64,000 nt of DNA, taken from positions 25,899,166-25,963,165 of the forward strand of contig NC_092579.1 of assembly GCF_037975245.1 (NCBI RefSeq), in the 5' to 3' direction. Positions 11,630-26,000 of this stretch are shown in pieces; position 1 is the stretch's first letter; each line of letters begins with the position of its first letter. A model generated the notes under the pieces. It was not told where the DNA came from. It saw only the letters and a list, made by a program, of their open reading frames with translations, and did no database searches. The position numbers were made by a program, and so were the translations under genes. This stretch comes from Apostichopus japonicus. Taxonomy: Eukaryota; Echinodermata; Holothuroidea; Aspidochirotida; Stichopodidae.

Positions 11630-14600
11630 GGCTTTAATCAGAGAGTGTCACTTAATATTTCAAATGTATTGAACAGTTAGAGGGCCTTACGTCGGACGTG
11701 AACCCTACACAGGTTTTTGCAGTATCTAATCATATTTTTCATCAGAAATGGTGACCCATAGTTCCAACAGGTAATCTTCCATTATTATTTCATCAATTTT
11801 GCAAACCCAACATTGAGCCAGTGGTCACATGAGTTGTATCCCGATCAAAATAATATGCAATAGCAATGAATATCAACCAACGCTATCATTAATGAATGGT
11901 TGACCTATTGCTTGCCATATCAATTGCACACAGCTGTGTATGAATATTTAACTTTCAAACTGAAGAGGATATAAATGCTGTATCTAGTATCTGAGGTTTC
12001 ATTTCAAACATTGATGCCGGGCAAGTGAGAGTATTTAATTAATAACCTGAAATGGTGTACTTTCAGAGGAGAGCGATGTAAAACCAACGATGTCACTGAA
12101 ATATATTGTCACGCACTCGAAACTTTCTGGAACGACCTGCATCCCTCTCTTTAGTTGGTTAGCTACCGGTCTATAATGCAATCGAAGAGCAAACAAAGAT
12201 AAAGTACGGTATGAAGGTGAATTAACCACATGAATACCGACTTGAAATGTCTAATTTATTTAAATCATGTTCTATCTTTTCCAGGAAGTGACTTCGCAGA
12301 AATAGTTCATTGTATCACTCTGTATGCAGACAATCAATACTCATGACTATATATGATGAAGCATCCACTTTTGGACCCAAGTTTGATTTCTTTGGATTAG
12401 TGAGAGTTCGTTGTACGTTTGACCTTTGGGCTGAGTTGTACGTCCAGTCAAGTAAAAGCAGCTTAACTGTGATATATAGAGTCACCGACCCAAGTTAAGC
12501 CAAGCCAGTCACCAATTTGCCAAAATCATGTCAGATACAAGTCAGCACTTTATTGAAGTCAACTTCAAACGAAGTAAAATCCCGCCCGAGCCAACTCAAT
12601 CAGTAGTCAGTAGGAAACAAGAGTTACAAGTTCAGAGTGATAAAAAATATATGTAATCCCCTGAGTATAGGCTTCTTATACTGTCGTTGTCACTCTAGTC
12701 CTAACCAAGACACTGTTCATATGATTTCAGATTCCAAACGAAACTTTTAGTGTAATGTCTGTCTGTTAACTTAACTGTCTCAACGTGTTAGCCATTACTC
12801 AGTACAAATAGTATTGCCCAATCTGTGGAGGTGTAGGTATAAAGGCCGGGTCACATCTGCGCGATTCAACACGAGATTCAACTCGCAACTAAAATCACGC
12901 GATTTTCGATTCAACTTCGAAATCAACTTTGTGGTGACATACGCGCGACTGTTCAAACAACTACAGAATCGATTATGAAAACAATTGCGAAATGGCATCT
13001 TATATTAATAGTCGACGTAACTTGTCGGGCGAAGAAAAACGGAGGTTTGCGGCCGCAGTGGTTGTCGCTAGTCTTTTAAAAGCTCGCAAAGACAAGGGCA
13101 GAAGCAAGAGATCATGCTGGAAGCGATCGTGGATAGAAAAAAGGGCCCAATTTAGCCAATTTTCAAATATTTTACCGGAGTTGAGGGATAAGGATGCCCA
13201 CAGTTATCGTAGGTATATGCGTATGACGCATGATCAGTTCGTTAACATACTTCCTTTTTTCATTTCTCCACATACACTCTTTTTTCCCTGTAACTCTCGA
13301 TTAAGTCAAATAAATTAATTGTATTTCTGGCGGCCATGGTGTCGTTCGGCTCAAATGCAATTCTACCGCCTGCCAAACTACACGAGGAAGGCTTCTGATT
13401 GGTCGAATCAGAAAAGTTGCATCTGAGAAGTTGCGCTGATTGGGACATTGCTCTATTGCAAATCAACCCCAATCGACGCCGCAACTTTTATTGTGCAACA
13501 AGTTGATACCCGTGTCTAACTACGCGATTCAACCTTCAATTGTATTGCGAGTTGAATCGCGTGTTGAATCGCATATATGTGACCCAGACTTAAGTGTAGG
13601 TTTAGTTATTAGTGTAGGTGTAGTTATCAGTGAAGGTGTATGTTGTATTAGTGTAGGTGTAAGTATAGGTGTAAGTATAGGTGTAGGTGTAGGTACAGTG
13701 TGCTTCCACTTGTTTTGAACATTCGGTGTTGAGTTCGTAGCGGCAGAAACGGTTTCATCCAAATAGAGCGCTCGAGTTGCTTGCCATTTTTACCATGCTT
13801 CGAGTCAAGTGACGAGTTAAGTCACGTCATTTTCAGTGGTGACTCGAGCCAAGTCTAGAATTGGTAGGTGTAACTCGAGTCAACTTGCCCAAGTCATTTG
13901 CGTTGCCGACTGAAGTCAAGTCTATTTCGGTCAGTTTGGGTACAGACTAGGGTCAAATGAACTCACTGTAAAATGTGACTTATAGCAACATTGTTGTACA
14001 TAAACTATAGTTTAAGAACTAACAAAAACGGTCTTTTGGATTAGAATGCATTACGCAGGCTACTTTATACTGTGTTTACACTATAGTATAGTACGTTGTG
14101 GATTTCTTTGACGATAAATGCCATGTTAAAGCAATTAAAAAGAATAGATATTGAATTCTTGTAAAGAGTTGAAGCAGAAGCGTTTCAATGATACCAACGA
14201 ATATAAAAGTGAATAGCACAATTTTAGAGAAACGACTAATCTTAGAGATACGATGAATGTCGTAAATGTAAATTAGCTGATCCTATAGACGACTTACTTA
14301 GGAAGCATTCGATGCAGGAGATTATCCGTCTTCTTTTTCTCCTCTAATAGCTGTTCTGTTCTTTCTTCTACTATCTCCTCCAGATTGTTGGCATACTTCT
14401 CCATCATGTCCATCATGTTGTCTAATATGTTCGATTTCCTATGGTATTGGAAAAGAAGCTGTCATAAATGTATACTACTAACACTGAATAATTGAGTGAC
14501 TTCATGAGCAAACTATTCCTCGGCCTCTTCCTCCTGATTCCTATCATACATCACGGGTCACAGATAGCTGAAATATGACTTGAAAATAATTCAACTCAAT

Positions 14601-17600
14601 ATTTGCTATAAATCCAACGGCTACAAGAACAATTTAACAGAAAATGCAATAATGAATTGCAGGTTTCAATGACGAAATATGCTGAATCTCTTGGGAATCT
14701 GATGTCGGAAGGTTCCCTTCTTGAAATATCATGATATCAAGGTTTCCATGGATCTCTGTTTCAGTCACTACACTAGTAGCTCCAGTTTGTTTTACTTTGT
14801 ACAGCGCCTCGAGCAGGATAACTGTTTCTGGATAATGGCGCTTTATAATATTTACATTTATTATAACTACTATACTCCTAATAATTGTAGAAACGGTATT
14901 GTTTGCTACGTAATATATGCAAATGACATTCATCCAAGATTACATTCTTTAGATATCGTATTTAAAAGTTTTACATAAAGTTGATCACTTCTGATCTCAA
15001 AATGATCTTTTGAATAAAAACAATATACGGTTCATCAAATTAAGATGCAGCATGCAGGCTACTGAATCATATTTCCACGTCTGCCTTCCCCCATTATTAA
15101 CAAGTAAGAGACATCTTAAATTTAAATTGGGGCATCTACGGGCAATGTTTGAGATCTATACACGCTTCCCTTTTTGAGATATAGTGTTCATAAGCAAGGC
15201 GTCACACATATTGCAAAAGGGTGCGATTTACATTGAAAGCAACAATCATTTTGGGTGAATGTTCCTTCGTATCATCCTCTAGTCAGCTCCATGAAGGGAA
15301 TCATGCAAATCATTAAAATCAGAGTTAAAATCAAATACTCTGGATTGATAATTAGGATGAAAGTGGTGTGGATTAATAGCGTTTGTTGATTTTTCCCATG
15401 TTTGTGATAAATTATTAAAAGGTAAAATTGGAGCAATGCTGTCATCAAGAAAATTCCTCCATTATCAAATATCGTGTAATCAAGGAATAGACACTTATCA
15501 CTTGGCCCCATTTCTTCGTTTAGACTCGATGTTTACTACCCTTATGCATATGAGTAAGGTTTGCCTCGTTGATTTCTTACCGGCCCAACCATAGACGTAA
15601 GTATATAGTGTTAGTTTAGATGGGTAAAATAATCACAGGAAATAATGCAGAGTCAGCTAAACCAGCATGTGCTAAGTATACGGTCAGAGAGATTCATGAA
15701 GGCAAATTAGATCTTGCACAATTTATATTGATAATTACCTGGTATAATAACACATTTTGTTGGCCACTGGTTTTCAACTGTTTCTTATATACAAAACAAG
15801 CCAAGTGTGGAGCAAGAATATCCAAACTAAAGCAATAATTGCTTTCGTTTTGTTTTCTTATGGCTTCCTGTTTGTAGGATTAGGTTATCAGAAAAGTTGC
15901 GAAAAACTTACAGGCCTTTGTTTAATAGTCGAAGTTTCCCTCGAAGTGACTTAAAGTCGGGTCGTCTCAGATGATCTTCAGCCCAGCATTCTTGCATAAC
16001 ACCTATAAAATCCTGTGGAGAATCTTCCAATTCCATCACATTTGGCCGGAAAGGATTCTTCGGATCTTGGGGATATTTCACCTTTTCTACAATTGCTTTG
16101 AAAAATGAAACCAGAAAAGCCAACATCCTTAGTGATTCCTTGCCAAATTTAACATGACGCTTATAATGTAACACTGCACACAACAATTTAAGTTTTGACA
16201 TCAAAATGATAGTTGTCAGGCTCCACAGATAATAACAGAATAGTTTTGGTACTCACTAAGGTGAAGCTACACAGAATGTATGGACTTTATCCAAGCTAGA
16301 CTCTTTCGTATGTACAGACTAGTCTGGTGATCTTAAAAAATGACCTTCGACCTCTACACAAAACAACAGGGATTTATACTTTAAACTAAAGTGTAACCCA
16401 CATTCCAAATATGAAACTTGTCTAAGCTTTACTTTGGAGGTATCGTGTTTACAAGTGTTTCAGACTTTTTAGCTGTTAACCTAAACTTATCCTCGACCTC
16501 CACGGAAGACAATTTGGTTCTTGTACTTACTAATGGTGAATCCACATGTCAAGTTAGAGGCTAAGTTACATTTGAAGTCATCGAGGTAACAAGGTTTATA
16601 GACGTTTACTTCCGGTGTAACTTCAAAAGAACCTTTTACTTGTACTAAAAACAATACGAGTTTTTACTTGCTAAGATGGATCCACATGCCACGTATGAAG
16701 TTCATCCAAGTTGAGTAGGAGAATTTTGAATTAAATATGCAAAGAATTCCACAGATCAGCGCTAGAAAAGTATCTGCATTTCCTACTCTGCTCGGTTCTA
16801 GGTGGTATAACCTTTTTGATTATATGGCAGAGTTCCTTGTTTGATAATTGTGTCTGCATAAACAGAACACTTCATAGTTCACCAACTTTACCCTTTCTTC
16901 TCGGTCTGCATGTTCATATACAGAAAGTTGCATCACCAGGGACAGTTTAAAATGTAACATCTTAGATGATGAGATGATATCATTCATGTACATAATAAAC
17001 AAATAGCCCGGCAGCCCAGTGCCCTTTGATCAAACGAACGAGGTACCAATATCTGAGTATTGGAACATTTGTGGAAAAACCCAGTATATCCAAAAGTGGA
17101 TGTCTGCCGTGGTCCCTCTGCTGCATGTGGCCCCTGGGGCCGGTTAAAGGGGGCCCAAAAATGCATCTGATCAAACGAACGAGGTACCACTTGAAACCAA
17201 TGTCAACTTAATGCATGAATGCCACATAGTACTGAATGGCCAATGCCAGACAAATTTTCTGCTGCAAAGGGCCCGCCAGACGCCCAAAAAGGGCCCCTTA
17301 AAAAAATGCATCTGATCAAACGAACGAGGTACCACTTGAAACCAATGTCAACTTAATGCATGAATGCCACAAAGTACTGAATGGCCTATGCCAGACAAAT
17401 TTTCTGCTGCTAAGGGCCCGCCAGACGCCCCCAAATATGGCCCAAATGCCCATTAGCGTAGCATTGACCCAGATTAAATATGCAAGGTACCCCTCAAAAC
17501 CGGTTTGGAATGTTCGGGTTGATCTTACAGACTATGGAAATCATCATGCCAAACAAATTTTCAGCTACAAAGGGCCCGCCAGACGCCCCAAAAGGGCCCA

Positions 17601-20600
17601 TAAAAATGCATTTGATCAAACGAACGAGGTACCACTTGAAACCAATGTCAACTTAATGCATGAATGCCACAAAGTACTGAATGGCCCATGCCAGACAAAT
17701 TTTCTGCTGCTAATGGCCCGCCAGATGCCCCCAAATATGGCCCAAATGCCCATTATCGTAGCATTGACCCAGAGTAAATATGCAAGGTACCACTCAAAAC
17801 CGGTTTGGAATGTTCGGGTTGATCTTACAGACTATGGAAATCATCATGCCAGACAAATTTTCAGCTACAAAGGGCCCGCCAGACGCCCCAAAAGGGCCCC
17901 TAAAATGCATATTTGGGGGCGTCTGGCGGGCCCTTAGCAGCAGAAAATTTGTCTGGCATGGGCCATTCAGTACTTTGTGGCATTCATGCATTAAGTTGAC
18001 ATTGGTTTCAAGTGGTACCTCGTTCGTTTGATCAAATGCATTTTTAGGGGCCCTTTTGGGGACACCCCTCCCCTTACACCCTTCCCACAGGCCGGCCATC
18101 AGTCTTCAGCCCCCCCACTGAAAAGTACCTTCCTACGCCACTGCAATTTATATTATTCAGTAACCTCAAAACTATCTAATATTCGATTTTTAAGTTAGCC
18201 GATTTTCAATTCAACACAACGTACAAATTTGTATACTAAAATCTAAAACAAACAAGAGGGCCATCTACGAAGTTACACGATATCTCATCACAAAATCAAA
18301 TACAACCAAGCCGGCCATCGTCCAAATCAACAGAACTTATTTGACCTCTGACCATTGACCTCGGTTACCGTTTTAACCGCATATTGTGATAGTATTTGAC
18401 ATACCTATATTGCACTCTTTTAAGACTGGGTGTCAATTCAATACTTTGCCATGGAGTTGTAGCAAAATGTTGCTTTTGCCTTATGTTTGACCTATGACAT
18501 TTTTGTCTTTCCGTCCACCTTTACAACGGCATTCTCGCACGAAGTCTCGCAGGTGGGGATTTTTGTTTGTTGGTCGCACACACGTCATTTCCTGTAACAT
18601 CTGCATTACATAATGTTGGTGGAGTGAAAACATGGTGTATAGAGTGAATTGCACGTCTATATACAAGAACACGGTCCAAAACTGAGTTTTAGCAAATAGC
18701 ATCCATAAGTATGTATGCAAAATATTGGCACATGGGTTTTTAATAGTCCAAAACTTGCCCCAAGCCTCACGTATGCATTGATTCATAAATAACATGAGCC
18801 AAAATATGGGATACAAAAACTAACAAAGCATAACTAGTTTAGAGTTGCAATTCTTGCATATAATTAAATGCATTCTTATAGGCCTATCGCGATCTTCGCA
18901 TAGAGAATTTGATCACTTCTATATATGCGTGCTGAAAGCGTAGTAAGAAAAATATTACTGATTCGCAATATTTAAGGGCAATATAAGGGGGAGGGGGTGG
19001 GGGACAAGGCAAGTATCCTACTTATTTCACCCCAGTCGCTATGACTTAACCTTAAATTGTTATTTACTTTTAAATTGAAAATCGTGTCATAACATTTTAT
19101 CAAGTTATTCACAGTCTGCCAGTTTACGGCGGGTATACCTTCAACAATAAGATTGAAATGCATTTGTTTAAAACTCATGCTCAATCAGAGTACTGCTCAT
19201 CAACTACATTATACTAGTAGAGACGCTTACCAAGCTGTGAATTGCAGGCATATCCAAAGGTAAAGACACCATTTTACTTCACAACAACCAATATTAAAAC
19301 ATCTAATGAATCAATTCTTCACCATATCTGTAGGGCGAACGCTCCTTTTCTCGGTAGACCTATGCAGTGTAACCAATTACAACACTTAACTCACCCATTG
19401 GACTTAACGTACAGTTCCCATACGGACCGTTTCTTAGCGCCATTTCAAAAAGAATAATACCAAACGAATAGACGTCTCCCTTTTGGGTTCCTTGTGGATA
19501 GTGTGACATTCTGAGCAGCTCAGGAGCTGTCCAAAGAAGTTCTGAAAAGTCAAAGTAAATTTGTTTCTAAATCACTTATAGAGTCAGACCAGAGGTACGT
19601 AAGTCTTTCGCAGTTTTCGTATAAACTGACACTTATCTAATGCTGATTTAGCACAGACCCGTAGCCGTATAGCGGCTATACAAATAGTAAAAACATGTAT
19701 TTGCTGATTAGTATATACGCCATAAACATTCAGTATAGGTATACTGGGTTAGCTATACTAGGTTAGTTTAGTATGTTCCATGAATCGGAAATCCAACCGA
19801 AGCTCATATCAAACCCTATTCATATGAAATCCATGGATGAACACCGGCTTTCATCAATATGTTTAGAGAATTTTGAGGCAACAATTCCTGCTGCCGGGAC
19901 CGTCACATAACATTCAAATCCGAGGGACGAGAATGACTTCAGCACCCGACCCCAAATAGGTTATACATTTACTATTATACCGTTTCCTGTGTGGCGAAAC
20001 ATTCCTGTCAGTGGTATCTGCTTCCTCGGTTAATACTATAATGGTCAAACTGGTCAAGTTAACTGTAAACACCTGAAAATAGCCCAGTAGAGATGAAATA
20101 TTTGCACAAAACATAAAACAGGGTACGGTGCGCATATTCCATCTCAGATAATTAGAACAGTTGACATGGCTGATAAATGACATAGCAAAAATGCATTGGC
20201 AAAAGCATGCAGATGAACTGGAGATAGCACGTATTATTATGCAACATAGCAATTGTCATGTATAGCCAAGTTAACCTTTCATCAAAGCAAGGAACTGGAA
20301 TAGAGTTGTGTGCACCCTATCAAAAACATAATATCATATTCATATCCATATAGAAAGGTCCCAAAACATATTAGATGACTCTTACTACCGATGATGTATT
20401 ATAACGGTACTTGCTCCGTGTAAATATCAAATATCTCACTATGGTATCTGGCAAACTCTCCGACATCGTCATCCCTCTGTCCGCTCTTAAAGAGATGTAG
20501 CCCAAAGTCTCCAAGTTTAACCACCCATCTTGTGTCAACCAAGCAGTTACTTGATCTCAGTTTACCGTGCGACACCATAGCTGAACTGTGAAGGTAGACC

Positions 20601-20796
20601 ATGCCCTAATTTGTAGTGATAAAAGAAAGATCGTAGAAACAAATTAATCTTATTTGTTGGCAGTTCCGTTTGAAAACAGTTATGTCCCAATGCATAGGCG
20701 TACGAGGCGGGGGGCTAGGGGCAGACTGCCCCCCAAATTTCCAGAAGGCAAGAAATTCGGGCAAAAGTCCCGAAATATTCGGGCAGCCTAATAGGG

Positions 20797-20877
<81 letters not shown>

Positions 20878-22959
20878 CATTAATATGAATATAGGCATAA
20901 TGATTTTCTTTATATAGCATCATGTTGCCCGAATATTTCCGTGTATAACACCACCGTAATCGCAGCTCATCTGGGCTACCACGCTTTTTGCACTATCAAT
21001 TTTTTTTCTAACTAGTCAACTGTATACCTGGACATCCCCGACACGAGTATATAAGAAACGTTTTCTTGTTCATGGATGGTGAGGGGGGGGGGGGGGTGCC
21101 TACAAGCCTAGAAGTACAGGTTTATCATATTCTATGTTATTTGTTATACTTTTTTGTGAGACAAATTGCAGTCTCAGCCGACACAGCGACATTATCCCGC
21201 CTACGTATCCTTGAACAATGTATGTTTTTCTGGCAGTAGCTGAGTACTGTGTTAAAATAATAAATACGGTAACTAAATAGGAGCTTAAAAAATATCCTGT
21301 CCTATTTTTCCCCTTCAAAGTGATTTTACCATTTTTTCTTCTTCTAATTTACCAAATTTTTGGGGAAGTGTAAATTTCTAAAACTTGAGATTTTAAAATA
21401 AAGAATGTTTAGATGCAACTTGCAAGGCCTCAGAAGTGCCATTTCCGGCAACTGAGAGTCATTTTTTGCCAAAAAATTTATTGTACGCTACGCGCCAACC
21501 GATGGTGGCGCTCCGCTTAGAGCCATGGTGTCATGGGAACATTCGGGCACAAAAGTTTCTACCCCCCAAACTGAAATGGTCCCGTACGCCTATGTCCCAA
21601 TGTCAGAGCAGATCAGACGATTGGATTGTGCGGGAGAGGTTGGCAATGTGGAGATGTTTGTTGCTAAGGTTGTTCTTTTCTGTGCGGACTTGTTTGAGTT
21701 CTCAGCGACGTTACGTGGGCGGTTCACGCAATAAAAAAATCAATCTATATATCAGCCGTATATGTAGTGACATTACAAGCATCTCCACAGTGAGGGGATA
21801 ATGGGGACAGGAGGAAGGCTAGTCTTGTTAAGATCCTAGTATGCACAGCCTAGTGTACCTTTCTTTTACACAAAGCTATTTTCCCGTATCTATTTGCTGT
21901 ACTGCCAAGAGAACGAACACGACAGCGCATTAGCTTGATACTATAGGGTTTGTATCGGACATATCCTCGGGCATGTAAAATACAGTGGGCAAGCACGTTC
22001 GTGGTAGGCAGAAACGGACTCTGAGCTTCCATAACAACTGCTCTGAGGCATGTACAGTTTTCCAACAACAAAAAAAGAGTATTACAAACGACTTGGCCAA
22101 GACTAGAGGTAGGCATGCATACATCAGCATACTGTATTTCCCAAAGATAGGATGTAACTTTTGCAACTAATTATTATGTCCAAGTGACAACTTTATATAG
22201 GAGACGTGGTTCTTTTTTCTCCTTGGCAATGTTGCCACTATTGCCATGTTGGCAATGTTGCCATAATCTCTGCTCATTTGTGTTGCACTAGTAGGGTCAT
22301 ATTGTAATTGAAACTTAAAATGAATTGGGAATTTGACCAGGTTGATAATTTCGATTGTTTGCAATGCTCGTTTACTTCTTCTTTGTATATAAATTAACGA
22401 ATAATATTGGCGAATGCGGCTGTTTCTTATTCCGTGGTATATGTAGCTTACAAAAGTGACGGAGCAGAAAGCGAGCTGGTTTCGAACCCTTCAAGTAGGA
22501 ATTCTATCGGTGCCCAACAGGAAATTAATAATTTAACCAATCTTTAATACGTTTTTAGGTTTCATGTGAATTTAAACCAATCGCCTTTGTCGTTTTCATG
22601 AGGTGTTTTAAACTGATAAAATTGATCAGCTTAAGGCCTGGTTCTCATTTTCCAATTTAAAGCATTCAACAGATTGATATTAAGTCGACAGCCAGGTCGG
22701 ATCCCGGAGAAAATGACATCGAAGGTTTCTTAATGTTATGAGAATGAGAGTGTACTATTGCTTATGCTTATACCAGATGTTCCCTGGCCTGATATTGATC
22801 CTGGGCCAGGGGATGTAGCCCCGCGACACACTCTCGTCAAGCATTCCACGTTGTAGTGAAGTTCTAGTTAGGAGCGTTTGGAAGAGACAGAAATATCTTT
22901 TCTGACACAAAACTTGAGAAAATGGGACAAGTTGCTCCATTCCGCTGCTAATGACACTA

Positions 22960-23027
<68 letters not shown>

Positions 23028-26000
23028 TATCAGTGTTTGCTTCATTACATCATGTCCGAACCTTAATGAATAAGTCGGTATCATAAATTGCTATTGAAAA
23101 GTCATATTGAGAGAGATCTGCTGGCCGGTCTTATTCTTTTATCTATATTTGTTAATGCTTTATTCTATATAAATTAATGGGTTTAATATCAGTGCTCCTT
23201 ACTAAACCATACTTTCAAGCTGGCTACACAAGCAATTATAGGCAGGCAAATATATCATGCCCAATACAAGTAGTTCAAACCGCTGTGCTGAGCGTCAGGC
23301 AAGAAGGTTTGAGCCCAATATTTAGGTGCCTTGGTATATGACTCGGCCGGTACAGTGAACAATATTTCGTAGTTAACTGGTAAACTTTGTAATGAAAAAA
23401 CAAGGATCGAACTTGGATACCAGTATTAGTAATAGCTCCAATCAGGTGCCATATATAGGAATATTTGGGTGTATTTATGGACAGTGAAGGAAACTATAGT
23501 TCTAATTACCACTCTATAATAGGAAATGATCCATTGATGATCAACTCAAGTCTAGAGAATTGTTAGCCTTCTATTGCTTTCATTAGTATAGTGCCTAAAA
23601 CGTAAACTGCTTCGGTAACCTTTGTTTCTCGTTGGTTTATGTAACAGCACGGTAACATAATAATAATAACAATCATAATAATAATAATCAGCAGCTATAT
23701 TTACGATGCTTTAGCGATCACAAATATGTGGGAAGTCCCGAAAGGGCTTATGGATTACAACTTTCACGTCGGGTGGCTTCCAATGTAACATTTTAACTCA
23801 AATTTGGAATCTTTTCAATTTACAAAGTCATTTCATATAGGGAAAATCGTAGATTGCTCTTGGATGAAAAACCCACCTTACTAATACCCGACCGTGTATC
23901 GAACCTGGAAGCCTCATTGCTTCAAATACCACCAACTTTATCCACTCGGCCACAGCACCGGTATATATTTAGGATTTTAGATGAACTACCGCCTTCGACA
24001 GCATGCTTCTAAAAAATTCAAAGTGTAAAGTCATCAGTCATCTTTGCACTATGTAAATTACACTAAATGTGATTCTCACCATCATAATACCTCCGGACAG
24101 ACTTACTTTGACAACATCAGACGCCATCGATGCAATAAACATATCATCTAGTTTGATTTCTTCATTTTCGAGAATGTCTTGTAAGCTTCCTCTTGGACAA
24201 TACTCTGTCAATATGCACACATTGGGGTTCTCTACCACAGCTCCAATAAACGGGCACAGATTTTGATGACTCAAGTCACGCATGAGTTTTAGTTCCTTCC
24301 TCAGCTCCCTGGTCACCTCCACGTGGGTTTTGTTGATGGGCTTAACGGCAACTTTAATATCCTTGACTACTCCAACCCGAGTGAACAGTTGAACACGACT
24401 CGACTGTCCAGCGTTAGGACCTCTGCTTTCTTGAGAAACTCCACTAATCTGTAAAGTAAATCGTCAAGTGGATCTAAGTGGTTTTAACTGGCAACATCAT
24501 TATCTGGAATTCAAATTAAATAACCTTTACATGTGTCCCATATAACTAAAAGCATACCTTGGCAACTACGGCGCAGAAGCAATAGTTGAAATACTGACAG
24601 CGATGGCTAACATGAGAGCATTTTAATTCCATAAGCTGGAGCGGGACTATGTAAGTCTTTAAACTAATTTACCAGGACGGCGGGTGCATTTGGGAGCACG
24701 TCATCAACCTAATTTAAATAGAAGCAATCGTTGCTCCTGACCGTCATCCATTTGGCATTCCAGTTACATTTAAAGTGGCCATGACACGAAAATTTCAAAG
24801 TCCTATATTTTTGGGATCCATCAAAGAATGTTCTCTAAAACATGTATCAACCAATCTGCCAGTTTAAAACTTGATTTTTCAAGTCGAAAATTGAGAATGA
24901 ATTTACCCTTTTCGGCGTTTGAAACTTTGTTTACTCGAAAATTTTCCGATTCGCATGACGTCATGTGACGTCACGTTTTGAACACATTTGTTGTCGCTGC
25001 TACGGTACCATTCACGTACACAGTAGACAAGTACACATACCACTAGTAGTTACTAAACAAAACACCGATCACAAGTGCGATATCAAATCAAAATTTCCTG
25101 TGAAATGGCGGATCCAGAGCCAAATGCGGCAACCGAAGTTCAAAGTGATAATGGTTCTTCACTAGGCAGTGAAATTGGGCTATAATTAGAGTGCCCTTTC
25201 TCATATTCGAAGCAGAGAGTGAAGGCGATGATCATTCCAATATTGAACCGAACGCTGAGGGTGGAGCGGAGGTGTTAGAACCGTATCAGTTCGAGCCTGT
25301 TAAACGAGCCGAAATTGAAGCTCCACAACATATCGAAGAAGAAATCCGTTCGAAACCATTGCAAGGAACATACAACGTGGTAAGAATTTATTAACGAAGC
25401 ATTTAAAAACAAAATCCAGTCCATTTTGTGCATGTGTTGTTGGAATTCGCGGAACACCCTAAACCGTATTGTGCGTTGTGTTACGGTAACTTACAACCCA
25501 TATGTAGAGTGTGTAGTACTAGTAGGGTTGGTTGCATACTGAAAGTTTGGCTCGGGGATGTAAGTTGCATTATGCAGCCATGCTAGGTAGGCATATGTGT
25601 TATTTCATACTCATTATTACTTGGCTAGTACTTTGGCCTGGAGTTTTGCAAATCAATTTTCTGAAACAAAAGAATGTTTCATGATACATGGAAGGTGTAA
25701 AATCACAACAAATGTAACCATAACTGTACATTGTGTGCCTGCTTGTTATTGTGGACATCATGGCCAACATTAATACATTTTGAACTTTCATAAATTTTTT
25801 CCCAGGCAGTACAGATACATAGCCTACGGTCAACAGGTTCAATGATACTTGGGGTTCCTAGCAAGACACGTCAGGGTTGTGCTACCATCATGTGCAGTCC
25901 AAAAGATCAGAAGTGATTTTCCAGCCAATGGTCATTACACTGGATTCAAGTTGCCAGGAGAAAACTCATTGTATAGGAAGCCTTTCTAAACTACGATTGT

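Noticed and set aside
17356-17937. 193-codon plus-strand open frame
   Set aside because: It spans two copies of the 299-base repeat and the peptide repeats accordingly; no known domain.
18481-18816. 111-codon minus-strand open frame
   Set aside because: No recognisable family, no consistent splice context, and composition like random AT-rich sequence.
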